From positions 1 to 24,864 of the forward strand of contig JARQWU010000150.1 in NCBI GenBank assembly GCA_040182905.1: 24,864 bases of DNA, in the 5' to 3' direction. Shown here piece after piece: positions 1-7,520 of the stretch. Source of the stretch: Barthelona sp. PAP020 (taxonomy: Eukaryota; Metamonada: BaSk clade). A program made the position numbers and the translations under genes. The notes under the pieces were generated by a model. That model saw only the letters and a list, made by a program, of their open reading frames with translations. It was not told the origin of the DNA and made no database searches. How positions within the stretch are numbered: the stretch's first letter is position 1; each line of letters starts with the position of its first letter.

Positions 1-22
1 AATGAGCCTTCATATCACCTAG
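1..22 (+). CDS. C-terminal tail of a second copy of the membrane protein at 19766-20401 (partial, runs off the left edge)
   Basis: Inside the left repeat arm, the plus strand reads the codons Met-Ser-Leu-His-Ile-Thr followed by TAG at 20-22. These are exactly the last residues of the single-pass membrane protein encoded at 19766-20401 on the other strand. Since the copies are identical up to the window edge, an inverted second copy of that gene most likely lies to the left. Whether it is complete, or the repeat stops soon after, cannot be seen here. Confidence 0.45.
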
Positions 23-104
23 CCACATCAATCACAAAACAAAAAATTTCAACATTTACCACAAAAGCTATCTCTTTCACCTCCTATTCAGTGATTCTTA
101 ACAA
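1..104 (+). repeat. Left arm of a perfect 104-bp inverted repeat
   Basis: Bases 1-104 are the exact reverse complement of 19684-19787; base n pairs with 19788-n. Identity ends abruptly at base 104: beyond it the two copies differ at once. On the left it is still perfect at base 1, so the repeat probably continues outside the window. The arm holds the end of a plus-strand frame (stop at 20-22) and the last codons and stop of the minus-strand pseudokinase (84-104). Confidence 0.97.
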
Positions 105-1529
105 AATATATCTAATTGCAGCTTCTAAATCATAACGGTTATATTTCATTTGAAACAATTCGGAAGGAGTAAATGATTTCAGCATTGTAGTCGTAATTAA
201 TGTAGCCTGTTTTCTATTTGCAATATTTTTGGCTCTTGGATAGATGACATTGAAGAAAAACTGATTAAAATCCTCTTTTGACATTTCTTCTAACATTTGT
301 TTTTCTTTTTGCATTGTTTCATTTTTTGCATTAACTACTTTTACCATCGTGTCTGCTTCGATTACAATTTTTTCACACATTTCAGCGTTATCCTTTATTT
401 GATACAGTTCTTGAATGTCCAATGACATAATCTTATCGTATACTATGGATATTTCATCAGAAAAGCAATTTTGTTCCAAATATTTGTCAAAATATTCATT
501 AAAAAAATCATGCCTTTCTTTTTGTTCCATTTGTTTCACCAGTTCATATTCCACACGTTTATCGTTATCAAATATGATTTCGTGGCTTTTAACAATGGGA
601 ATAAACATGTCAAAGAAATTATAAATGGTTGCAAAACTGGGTCTTTTCTCTGGATCTTGATGCATACATCTTTCAATGATAGTGTGTCCTACCAGATCAT
701 ATTTCTCCATTTTTTCATCATTAACTAACGATGGAGTTTTATTACACATAACATAAAGATAAGTAGCTCCAAAAGACCAAACGTCAGCCGCAAAATCATC
801 AATAATGTTCTTTCCATCTCTATTTAATTCAGGTGGACTATATGTGGTCCAATTATGTGTAAGATGATCTTGAACACCAAAATTACACAAAGAAACTTCA
901 TATTGGATTTCTCTGTCATCAATGTCATCAGCATCTACATCATCATCATCAATAAAGATATCTTTTGGATATTTTTTGCGTAGCAAAATGCTATATGGTG
1001 CCAGTTTAAAATGACAAATCCCAATTTGATGACAAGAACTCATCACAAATGACAACTGTTTAAATATTTCTAATTTTTCCACAAGAGTCAAATTATTCAT
1101 TTCTTGGGTTAAAAATAAATTGCAATGTTCTTTTATTATTGCAAATCTATCATCAATAATCGTAATACCATAAACTCTTTGGATAAATGGATTATCAATT
1201 ATCATTGGTAAACACTCTTTCTTTAATATTTCATTGGATGGATTCTTTAAAAATTTTATTTCAACTAATTCTCCTTTATAAATTCCTTCAAAGATATTCG
1301 AATCTTTGGGAATATTCTTTTTTTTCATATTGATAATTTCATTTGAGGGAATTCGAATGCTAATGATATAATCCATTAAATTATCAAAACTATTCGGAAA
1401 AATCATTTTTGGCTTTTTGATATCCTTTTGTGTGTTGAAAAAATTCTTGCATCGTTTTTTTTCAATATCAATTAAATATCTTTCAATTGGCAATACCATA
1501 ACAGGAAAAAAAAATTTCTTTTCTCTCAT
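84..1529 (-). CDS. Protein kinase-like protein, predicted pseudokinase (481 aa)
   Basis: The start is the ATG at 1529; the frame stays open upstream only to a TTG. Residues about 75-310 have a protein-kinase fold: a beta-3 Ile-Lys-Phe (K92), a catalytic-loop segment, a Pro-Pro-Glu replacing APE (E234), the alpha-F motif DVWSFG (D249) and a late Asp-Pro-Glu-Lys-Arg-Pro. Key catalytic residues are replaced: HRD is His-Phe-Lys (173-175), the catalytic-loop Asn is Ser180, and DFG is Asn-Phe-Gly (216-218). An Asp-rich insert (about 195-206) lies before the NFG, and the NFG-to-PPE stretch is short. The last ~130 residues are helical and charged and seem to contain an internal duplication. Loss of both catalytic aspartates argues for a scaffold or allosteric role. 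Partner and pathway are unknown. The final codons lie inside the 104-bp repeat. Confidence 0.8.
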   Translation of the reverse strand: MREKKFFFPVMVLPIERYLIDIEKKRCKNFFNTQKDIKKPKMIFPNSFDNLMDYIISIRIPSNEIINMKKKNIPKDSNIFEGIYKGELVEIKFLKNPSNEILKKECLPMIIDNPFIQRVYGITIIDDRFAIIKEHCNLFLTQEMNNLTLVEKLEIFKQLSFVMSSCHQIGICHFKLAPYSILLRKKYPKDIFIDDDDVDADDIDDREIQYEVSLCNFGVQDHLTHNWTTYSPPELNRDGKNIIDDFAADVWSFGATYLYVMCNKTPSLVNDEKMEKYDLVGHTIIERCMHQDPEKRPSFATIYNFFDMFIPIVKSHEIIFDNDKRVEYELVKQMEQKERHDFFNEYFDKYLEQNCFSDEISIVYDKIMSLDIQELYQIKDNAEMCEKIVIEADTMVKVVNAKNETMQKEKQMLEEMSKEDFNQFFFNVIYPRAKNIANRKQATLITTTMLKSFTPSELFQMKYNRYDLEAAIRYILLRITE

Positions 1530-1705
1530 AAAATGCAATAATAAAACATTTCAAATGATAAAAACATTGTTTTTTGAATGCAAAACAGTATTAGTCATGA
1601 AATAGACAAAGAAAAAAAATTGGTTTTTATAAAAACATGGTAGGGACAAATAAGCACAAAATAAGGCAAACTTTTTCTGTTCTAATAGAAGAACCTTATT
1701 TAATG

Positions 1706-2608
1706 TCATGGTTTGGAGTAAATTCTCAAAATACAATCATCAGTTCCAATAACTATTCTGTTGTCATTTGCAAATTTCACTGAATTTATACAATTTTCAT
1801 GAGATTGATGAGGCAAAGTTAACATGTTATGAAGGTCCCATACATACAAATCACCTTCTGAAGAACCACTACAAAGATACTTTCCATCCAAACTAACGTC
1901 TAAGGACATAATCCAACCAACATTTTCACACAAATGGTTCTTTAGTAGAGGATTGGAATCTCTGATATCATACATATGAATTTGACTTGTGTCTGCCCCA
2001 ACAAAGATATAATTGGAATCAGGACTGAAAGCTAAAGTCCTTACTCTTCGGCGATGATTTGTTAACCTGTACAACTGTTGGTTTGTTTCAACATCAACGA
2101 CAGAAACAACACCATTACTCTTACCCAAAGCCAATAATCTATCATTTGGACTGTACTTCAAAGATAAAATCCCATTCATATCTAAGTCTTTTGAAGTATT
2201 TACAATTGTGTTTACAAGCTTTTGACTGCTCACATCAAAAATATATGCATTACCAGAATGTGAACCAGTAGCCAAAAAATTACCTTGAGATGATAAAGCA
2301 ACATTCCAACAATCTAAAGGACCAGAAGTGACAGAAAATTTAAATGAAAACTCTTCCAAATCATAAATTCTAAGCTCAGATGACATGCCTTGACATGCTA
2401 AAATTCTTCCATCCCCAGATATATCCATATTTGCAACTCCAAGGTGATGTTGATCAAATATTTGAGCTTGTGGGTAAGGTGGATTATCCATCCAAATCTT
2501 TATTGTTTCATCAGCACTGCAAGAAACAAAATATCCCAGTTTCGAGTATCCTACACCCCATATCGAATCGGTATGGGCATTTTCTATTGTTTTGAAACTA
2601 CTTGACAT
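1706..2608 (-). CDS. WDR61: WD40 protein SKI8/WDR61 (300 aa)
   Basis: A seven-bladed WD40 propeller that follows human WDR61/Ski8 blade by blade: a start like 'NAHTDSIWGVGYSK' and 'SCSADETIKIW', then 'LGVANMDIS', 'GPLDCWNVALS', 'SLKYSPNDRLLALG', 'RVRTLAFSPDS' and a short last strand ending near 'LRIYSKP'. The length (300 aa) matches the family (about 305). I use the ATG at 2608, because it puts the first repeat where the family has it; the frame extends upstream but would overlap the divergent CENP-S gene. The family works in the Ski complex, feeding mRNA to the exosome, and in the PAF1 transcription elongation complex, so nuclear and cytoplasmic roles are expected. The 5' end faces the CENP-S gene across 42 bp. 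Confidence 0.85.
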   Translation of the reverse strand: MSSSFKTIENAHTDSIWGVGYSKLGYFVSCSADETIKIWMDNPPYPQAQIFDQHHLGVANMDISGDGRILACQGMSSELRIYDLEEFSFKFSVTSGPLDCWNVALSSQGNFLATGSHSGNAYIFDVSSQKLVNTIVNTSKDLDMNGILSLKYSPNDRLLALGKSNGVVSVVDVETNQQLYRLTNHRRRVRTLAFSPDSNYIFVGADTSQIHMYDIRDSNPLLKNHLCENVGWIMSLDVSLDGKYLCSGSSEGDLYVWDLHNMLTLPHQSHENCINSVKFANDNRIVIGTDDCILRIYSKP

Positions 2609-2650
2609 GAATAAACATGAAAAAAAATGATATCTATTTTTTTCATTGAA
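2609..2650. promoter_or_regulatory. 42-bp divergent intergenic region (WDR61 / CENP-S)
   Basis: Only 42 bases separate the two outward-facing start codons. They are AT-rich, with an A run followed by a T run. Both 5' UTRs and any core promoter elements must lie here or overlap the coding sequences. No TATA-type or other named element can be assigned with confidence. Confidence 0.5.
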
Positions 2651-2899
2651 ATGAGTGATGGAATTCAAAAAAATATCCATGATTTTGTCGAGTCACAATG
2701 TGTAGAACAATCGATAAGTTTTACAAAAGAAGCTATTGATACAATAGCAGAATTTGCATTTGAAGGTCTAACTTTTTGCATTAAAGATTCAATTCTTTTT
2801 TCTTTACATGCCAAAAGAAAAACAGTTAGACCATCTGATATTTTATTAGTTTGTAGAAGAAATGAGACTTTAAAAGAAGAACTTAAAGACTATCAATGA
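2651..2899 (+). CDS. CENPS: Histone-fold protein CENP-S / MHF1 (82 aa)
   Basis: The start is the ATG giving Met-Ser-Asp-Gly; an earlier in-frame ATG at 2627 lies in the poly-A/T spacer. The protein is one histone fold: helix 1 about residues 4-17, then 'SFTKEAIDTIAEFAFEGL' (helix 2), 'HAKRKTVRPSDILLVCRRN' (loop 2 and helix 3) and a short end. 'HAKR(K/T)T...D(I/V)xLLxRR(N/S)' is the hallmark of CENP-S/MHF1. The family pairs with CENP-X/MHF2 to form a histone-like tetramer that works at the kinetochore with CENP-T/W and with FANCM at stalled forks. At 82 aa the protein is close to the bare fold and lacks the C-terminal tail of vertebrate CENP-S. Confidence 0.8.
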   Translation: MSDGIQKNIHDFVESQCVEQSISFTKEAIDTIAEFAFEGLTFCIKDSILFSLHAKRKTVRPSDILLVCRRNETLKEELKDYQ

Positions 2900-3399
2900 A
2901 TTCTAATGTCTTCAATTTTCACAAGCATATTCATTTATGCTTCCCTTTCGTTCTTTTTTTAATTAAATTTATTGTGGATATTATTCTTTGGAATATTAAA
3001 AAAAAATTTGAACTTTTTGCTACTTTTCATTTGGGTTTCCATTTTTTCATGCATTTGCTTGTATTTTCTTTTATTGAGTCATGTTTGTTGAGCTTTTTGC
3101 AAATTGATGATTATGTAAAAAGCTTTTATTTATTTTTGTTGAAAATGTGAAAAACTTTTGTAAATCTGTCTTTTTTTGATTTAAATTTTTTGTTAAAAAA
3201 GTAGGTAAAATTCTAGTTTTCTATGTATCTTTGGTTTTAGAAAACAAAATACACAACAGTAAAAAGACACAAATTCTCAAAAATGGAAAAAAATATAATC
3301 TGTTGGATGTTTATGTTACTTTTGGTGTGTTTAATAAATGTGGAACAGGAATTATAAAAAAAAAAGAAAAAGAATTACAATTTTTTTTTTTGATTCTTT
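2900..3399. other. Intergenic region, 500 bp, upstream of eIF2-gamma
   Basis: Very AT-rich with many A and T runs, ending in an 11-T run (3381-3391) just before the eIF2-gamma start. An open frame at 2896-3150 is Phe/Leu/Ile-rich low-complexity sequence without recognisable features and I do not call it a gene. No tRNA-like cloverleaf or other structure was recognised. Confidence 0.5.
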
Positions 3400-4796
3400 A
3401 TGAGTGAAATTGACTTTGATACATTGACCACAGAGTCCATTGAAGTTATTGCGAATCAACCTACAATTAATATTGGTATTTAATATTATTTTATTAAAAA
3501 AGTTTAACTAACTATTTAGGTACCATCGGTCACGTTGCTCATGGTAAAACAACGGTTGTTAAGGCTATTTCTGGTGTTGCAACGAATAAGTTTTTTGATG
3601 AATTGAAACGTAATCTTACTATTGAATTGGGTTATGCAAATGCCAAAATTTTTCGTTGTCCTCACTGTCCTGAACCTCAATGTTATCAAGCTTTCAGTTC
3701 TGGTCAACCTTTAGGTGCACTTTGTTGTCATTGTCATACTGAAATGGATTTAATTCGTCACGTATCATTTGCAGATTGTCCTGGACATGATGTATTGATG
3801 GCTACTATGCTTTCTGGTGCTGCTATTATGGATGCTGCATTATTATTGGTTGCTGCAAATGAACCTTGTCCTCAACCTCAAACTGCGGAACATTTGGCTG
3901 CTGTTGAAATTTTGAGATTGTCTGACATTATAATTTTGCAGAATAAAGTTGATTTATTATCAAAGGGAGAAGCAATCAAACATTATCAACAATTACATCA
4001 ATATATTCAAGGAACTCCAGCTTGTGGAAGTCCAATTATTCCTATTTCTGCACAATTAGGATATAATATTGATATAGTATTAAAACACATTGTAGAAACC
4101 ATTCCAGTACCAAAAAGACAGTTAAATTTGCCTGCAAGAATGATTATTATTCGTTCATTTGATGTAAATAAACCTGGATCTCATGTTTCTAAGCTTACAG
4201 GAGGTGTTGCTGGTGGTTCTATTAAAGAAGGTATTTTAAGATTGAACGATATGGTTGAAATTCGTCCTGGTGTTGTTATTCAACAAGATAACACGTTTAT
4301 AGTTAAGTCCATTTTCACAGAGGTTCTTCAATTAAAATCTGAAGAAAATGTTTTACAATTTGCAGTTCCTGGTGGGCTCATTGGTGTTGGTACTAGAATG
4401 GATCCCAGACATTGTCGTGCCAATGGTATTGTGGGAGATCTTTTGGGTCATGTTAATACTTTACCTGATGTTTATATCGACATAGTTGTTCAACACTATT
4501 TGGTTAGAACATTAGTAGGTGTAGCTGCTGCACCAAATGATGCTGATACTTCTGTTGTTCCTTTAACCGCTGGTGAATTATTGAAAATTAACATTGGTTC
4601 TCAACATGGTGGTGGTGTTGTTTTATCCATCAATGGTGATAAAGCACACATTAAATTGATGAAACCTGTGTGTTGTGAAATTGGTGAAAAAGTCGCTTTA
4701 TCAAGACGTATTCGTAATCATTGGAGATTGATTGGTTGGGGTGCAATATCAAGCGGAACTACTATCGATGTTGACACTTCAAACTCTCAAAAATAA
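3400..4796 (+). CDS. EIF2S3: Translation initiation factor eIF2 subunit gamma (450 aa; exons 3400-3475 and 3520-4796)
   Basis: GTPase subunit of eIF2, which brings initiator Met-tRNA to the 40S ribosome. Removing a 44-nt intron joins 'PTINI' to 'GTIGHVAHGKTT', restoring the P-loop (G29-T37); without splicing the GTP-binding site is broken. The switch region 'LTIELGYANAK', 'DCPGH' (111-115), 'NKVD', and the eIF2-gamma stretches 'SFDVNKPG', 'GGVAGGSI', 'GGLIGVGT' and 'HWRLIGWG' follow in order. A complete zinc-knuckle pattern CxxC...CxxC is present (C72/C75, C94/C97). The length is slightly shorter than human (about 472). Exon 1 encodes 25 residues plus one base. A T11 run lies just before the ATG. 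Both splice phases check out by hand. Confidence 0.97.
3476..3519 (+). other. Spliceosomal intron in eIF2-gamma (44 nt)
   Basis: It starts GTATTT and ends TTTAG. An ACTAAC branch-site-like motif lies a few bases before the 3' AG. It is phase 1 and contains in-frame stops. Its removal rebuilds the conserved P-loop of eIF2-gamma, which is strong internal evidence. Confidence 0.93.
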
Positions 4797-5085
4797 AAAT
4801 AAATTGCTTTGATAAGTTTTTGTTATTATTTTTCCAGAAATATTTAATCTTCTGTCTCAACTAAGTAAATAATGAAATAGAAATGTTCAAAGAAGTTTAT
4901 GAAAATCTTCAAAAGAAAAAAGGCATGGTTGCTTTCAAATTCCTAATATTTTAACATTAATTGAATCAATTATCGCAAGTTATTGGTTAATTAAAGGTTG
5001 AAGAATTAAAATAAAGAAGGGAAAATTCAGGTTTTTGAGGGAAAAAGTGGAATGAAAAAAAATTTCTTTTTGTGTTCATTTTTTT

Positions 5086-5841
5086 ATGACTGACGAAATT
5101 AGTTCATATGTTGAAACACTTGAAAAAGTATTGTCACACAGAGCCGTATGGATGACGTTGTCTGAATGTGCTCAACAGAAATCTTTACCACCGAAAAATG
5201 ATCGAGTTAAATGGCGTCGAATTTTATCCAAAGCCAATGTTTGTTTTCGTCAAAATCAACAATCACCAGAAACATATGATTTGAATGACATTTATTTGGA
5301 TCAAAATGTTTTCATTCGTTTTAGATCAGTTTATAATCCTACAGATTCAAACAGAGTCAAAGCAATTTTGGAAGAAAAATACCCTGCTGGTGTTCAAAGA
5401 AATGAATTGATATATCCGAATATTGGTGATGACTTGACCCAGTTTCAAAAAGATCAAATTGTTGTCAAACTTGCCGGTAAAAAAGATCATCCAACCATTT
5501 TTAGAAGACGTGAATATCCTTATCACATGGAATCCGGGCCTTTTTTACCGCATCTGGATGAAAAACATTTTGAACGAAAAACTTTGCTTGAAATACAGAC
5601 TCAGTTTTGCTCAGAAACAGTTATACCAAATATGCCCCAAAAAGAAGAAGCGGGACGAGGGTTAATGCTATCTTTTAGTGATAGTCAGTCTGATAGTCAT
5701 GGTTTGGAAGATGTTTTCGATATCCATTTTGAAAAAATCGATCATACGCTTTTTGAGAATGAAAATAGTGAACAATACCTTAAAGATCATTATTCCAAAA
5801 TGTATAATCTGAAGAAAATTCAACCTAAGAAGCACTACTAG
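5086..5841 (+). CDS. GTF2E2: Probable TFIIE subunit beta (251 aa)
   Basis: The best interpretation is the small subunit of the general transcription factor TFIIE, which with TFIIE-alpha recruits TFIIH to the RNA polymerase II preinitiation complex. Two winged-helix-like segments can be seen, at about residues 5-80 and 84-145. The join 'FIRFRSVYNPTD..RVKAIL' followed by 'GVQRNELIYPNIGD' and 'KDHPTIFRRR' parallels 'YAFKPKYNVRD..ALLRLL', 'GILLEDIEEALPN' and 'DKKKILFFND' of human TFIIE-beta. The C-terminal third is acidic and serine-rich, ending in a short Lys-rich tail, as the family ends in a basic tail. The assignment is from remembered patterns, not a search; another two-winged-helix factor (for example a Pol III subunit) is the main alternative. 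The start is the first ATG of the frame, after a T7 run. Confidence 0.55.
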   Translation: MTDEISSYVETLEKVLSHRAVWMTLSECAQQKSLPPKNDRVKWRRILSKANVCFRQNQQSPETYDLNDIYLDQNVFIRFRSVYNPTDSNRVKAILEEKYPAGVQRNELIYPNIGDDLTQFQKDQIVVKLAGKKDHPTIFRRREYPYHMESGPFLPHLDEKHFERKTLLEIQTQFCSETVIPNMPQKEEAGRGLMLSFSDSQSDSHGLEDVFDIHFEKIDHTLFENENSEQYLKDHYSKMYNLKKIQPKKHY

Positions 5842-6287
5842 CCATGTGTAAATAATTTTTTTTTTCATGTTTTTTTCGTTGTTTGTCTGAGGGATTTGAA
5901 GCTAATTGAATAAGTGGCTTGTTTATTAGATATTTATGAGGTATGAGTTGTTCAGTGAACAACGAAACGAGTTAGCTTAAGGTTTGGGAAAAACTCATGT
6001 GGATTCAGATGCCCAAATAACTTAAAAAATTGGACGTAGAGATGGTCAAGAAACAACAAATAAAGGAAGTGATATTTGATGACCTCTTCATATATCTCCA
6101 ATAAATTCCGTTCATTGAGCATGAACTTCCACATAAATTGGAAAAGAACAAGCTTTTCCTCAATAGTGAGGTCTTAATGGACCATCTAACTGAAAAGAAC
6201 AATGAAACACATCAAACAAAAAAAAAAAAAAAAAAATAATAAAAAAATAAAAAAAACCAATCCTTGAACATTTATTGACTAAAACTT
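5842..6287. other. Convergent intergenic region, 446 bp
   Basis: It lies between the 3' ends of the TFIIE-beta-like gene and PAK1IP1. Its middle (about 5930-6205) is less A/T-skewed than normal spacers here and may be a gene relic (listed separately). It ends in a 19-A run (6218-6236) and further A-rich sequence. Confidence 0.6.
5952..6200 (-). pseudogene. Possible relic of a coding sequence (strand uncertain)
   Basis: On the minus strand a frame stays open for about 70 codons between an in-frame TAA near 6170 and the TGA at 5952, reading as a plausible mix of charged and hydrophobic residues (for example 'LLEIYEEVIKYHFLYLLFLDH'-like composition). On the plus strand the same stretch also reads as protein-like text (about 6030-6215) interrupted by one TAA, and is followed by the A19 run. 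Neither frame resembles a family I know and no good start is present. It could be an old gene fragment, a retroposed piece with a poly-A tail, or chance. Confidence 0.25.
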
Positions 6288-7346
6288 TTAATTTAACTCT
6301 TCCCCTTCATCTTCTTCTAACATTGCATCGTCTTCATCATAGTCTTCAAATTCTTCTTCCGCATCACTTTCATAATCTTCCGTAGCAATAGCCAAATTCA
6401 ACCTGATGTGTCTGCCAATCAATGTTGTCAATCTTCCTTGAGTCTTTGTTTCTGCCAAAAAAGTCGCATGACCTTCCTCATCAATATTGAATAGTAAAAT
6501 ATCTCCATTAGATGTGCCAGCAACAAACAATTCTCCATCTTCAACAGGATCTTGAACTCTTGAAATAGCTTGAATACGATTCTTGTCTTCATAACCAATG
6601 TTTAAACTTTTCATTCCATTGGTTTCAGTGTTACATAAAATGAACTTTCCCATTCTGTTTCCAAGCAACAATCGGTTGGAATCAATCCAACAAGTGCTCC
6701 AAACTTGATCTTTCAAATGACAATCAAAAATTATTTCACTGGTTGCAGTTTCACAAACAATTATTCTAAACATCAAATTAACACAATAGAAATCCCCTAA
6801 TGGAGAAAACTCAATTGAGTAAGGTACTAAAGTTTTGTTCTTTTGAACAGTTGTCAAATCCAAAGTATGTTTTGCAGCAAGTCTACCATTCAACATATTA
6901 AACAAGTAAACATGTCCCTTGTTTGTTAAACCTAACATCAATCTACCAGTAGGATGGAAGGTTAATCCAACAATCGGATCTTTCATGTTCATTCGATGAT
7001 ACACATTAAAATCATCTAAAGATGTCAACAAACATGTCCCATTATCATCTCCAGATACCATATATGTATCAGAAAAAAAATCTATGGCATTAACTGTTGA
7101 ATTATGATAGGTTAATTCTTCCCCTTTTTGTAATTTATTCACATCAAACACTCTCAAATGTTCATCAGCTGAACTTGTTATTAAATGTTTGGAAGTCATA
7201 TTCATTCTTTTTATGGTCGAACCAATTTCTTCAATAAATAGCTTTTTCATTGAATATTTATTTTCCTTTTCATCAAATTCAGTATTTAGTCCAATCAAAT
7301 TTCCTTCATAAGTTCCAACAAAAATTAATCCTAAAAAGGATGACAT
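6288..7346 (-). CDS. PAK1IP1: PAK1-interacting protein 1 / Mak11-like WD40 protein (352 aa)
   Basis: WD40 propeller matching PAK1IP1/Mak11 in order: 'VGTYEGNLIG', 'SKHLITSSADEHLRVFDV', 'THHNSTVNAIDFF'-type segment, 'MVSGDDNGTCLL', 'DPIVGLTFHPTGRLMLGLT', 'GRLAAKHTL', 'PYSIEFSPLGDFYCV', 'FVAGTSNGDILLFNI' and the family's closing 'GRLTTL'. Mak11/PAK1IP1 is a nucleolar factor needed for 60S subunit assembly (with Rlp24), and in animals also a negative regulator of PAK1. The last ~30 residues (about 323-352) are almost all Asp/Glu, whereas animal and yeast proteins end in a Lys-rich tail. The start is the first ATG. The 5' end faces threonyl-tRNA synthetase across 174 bp. Confidence 0.8.
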   Translation of the reverse strand: MSSFLGLIFVGTYEGNLIGLNTEFDEKENKYSMKKLFIEEIGSTIKRMNMTSKHLITSSADEHLRVFDVNKLQKGEELTYHNSTVNAIDFFSDTYMVSGDDNGTCLLTSLDDFNVYHRMNMKDPIVGLTFHPTGRLMLGLTNKGHVYLFNMLNGRLAAKHTLDLTTVQKNKTLVPYSIEFSPLGDFYCVNLMFRIIVCETATSEIIFDCHLKDQVWSTCWIDSNRLLLGNRMGKFILCNTETNGMKSLNIGYEDKNRIQAISRVQDPVEDGELFVAGTSNGDILLFNIDEEGHATFLAETKTQGRLTTLIGRHIRLNLAIATEDYESDAEEEFEDYDEDDAMLEEDEGEELN

Positions 7347-7520
7347 TACAAGTAAATGAGAGAAAAAAGTATTTTTCTGTTTTTTTAAAAAAAATCATTG
7401 ATGGTTATGATTTTATTCTGCAAATTTTTTAAATAAGAAGATGTTTTTTGATTTAGAAATTATCTGGAATTTCAGTGATTAAGAATTTCATCAATTTTTT
7501 TTTTTTTTTTCGAATTACAC
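7347..7520. promoter_or_regulatory. 174-bp divergent promoter region (PAK1IP1 / ThrRS)
   Basis: The space between two outward-facing housekeeping genes of the translation machinery. It contains a 16-T run (about 7495-7510) ending 10 bases before the ThrRS ATG, and T-rich sequence on the other strand before the PAK1IP1 ATG. Shared control is possible but not shown. Confidence 0.45.

Noticed and set aside
84-1538. TTG starts extending several genes (at 1538, 9814, 13251, 16185, 24481)
   Set aside because: Eukaryotic genes rarely start at TTG and each has a well-placed ATG nearby, or, for symplekin, an upstream exon with an ATG.
1551-1736. 61-codon minus-strand frame between the pseudokinase and WDR61
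   Set aside because: Phe/Leu-rich reading of spacer overlapping the WDR61 end; no supporting features.
2896-3150. Open frame of 84 codons after CENP-S
   Set aside because: Low-complexity Phe/Leu/Ile/Lys text typical of T-rich spacer, its ATG overlaps the CENP-S stop, and no family features are visible.
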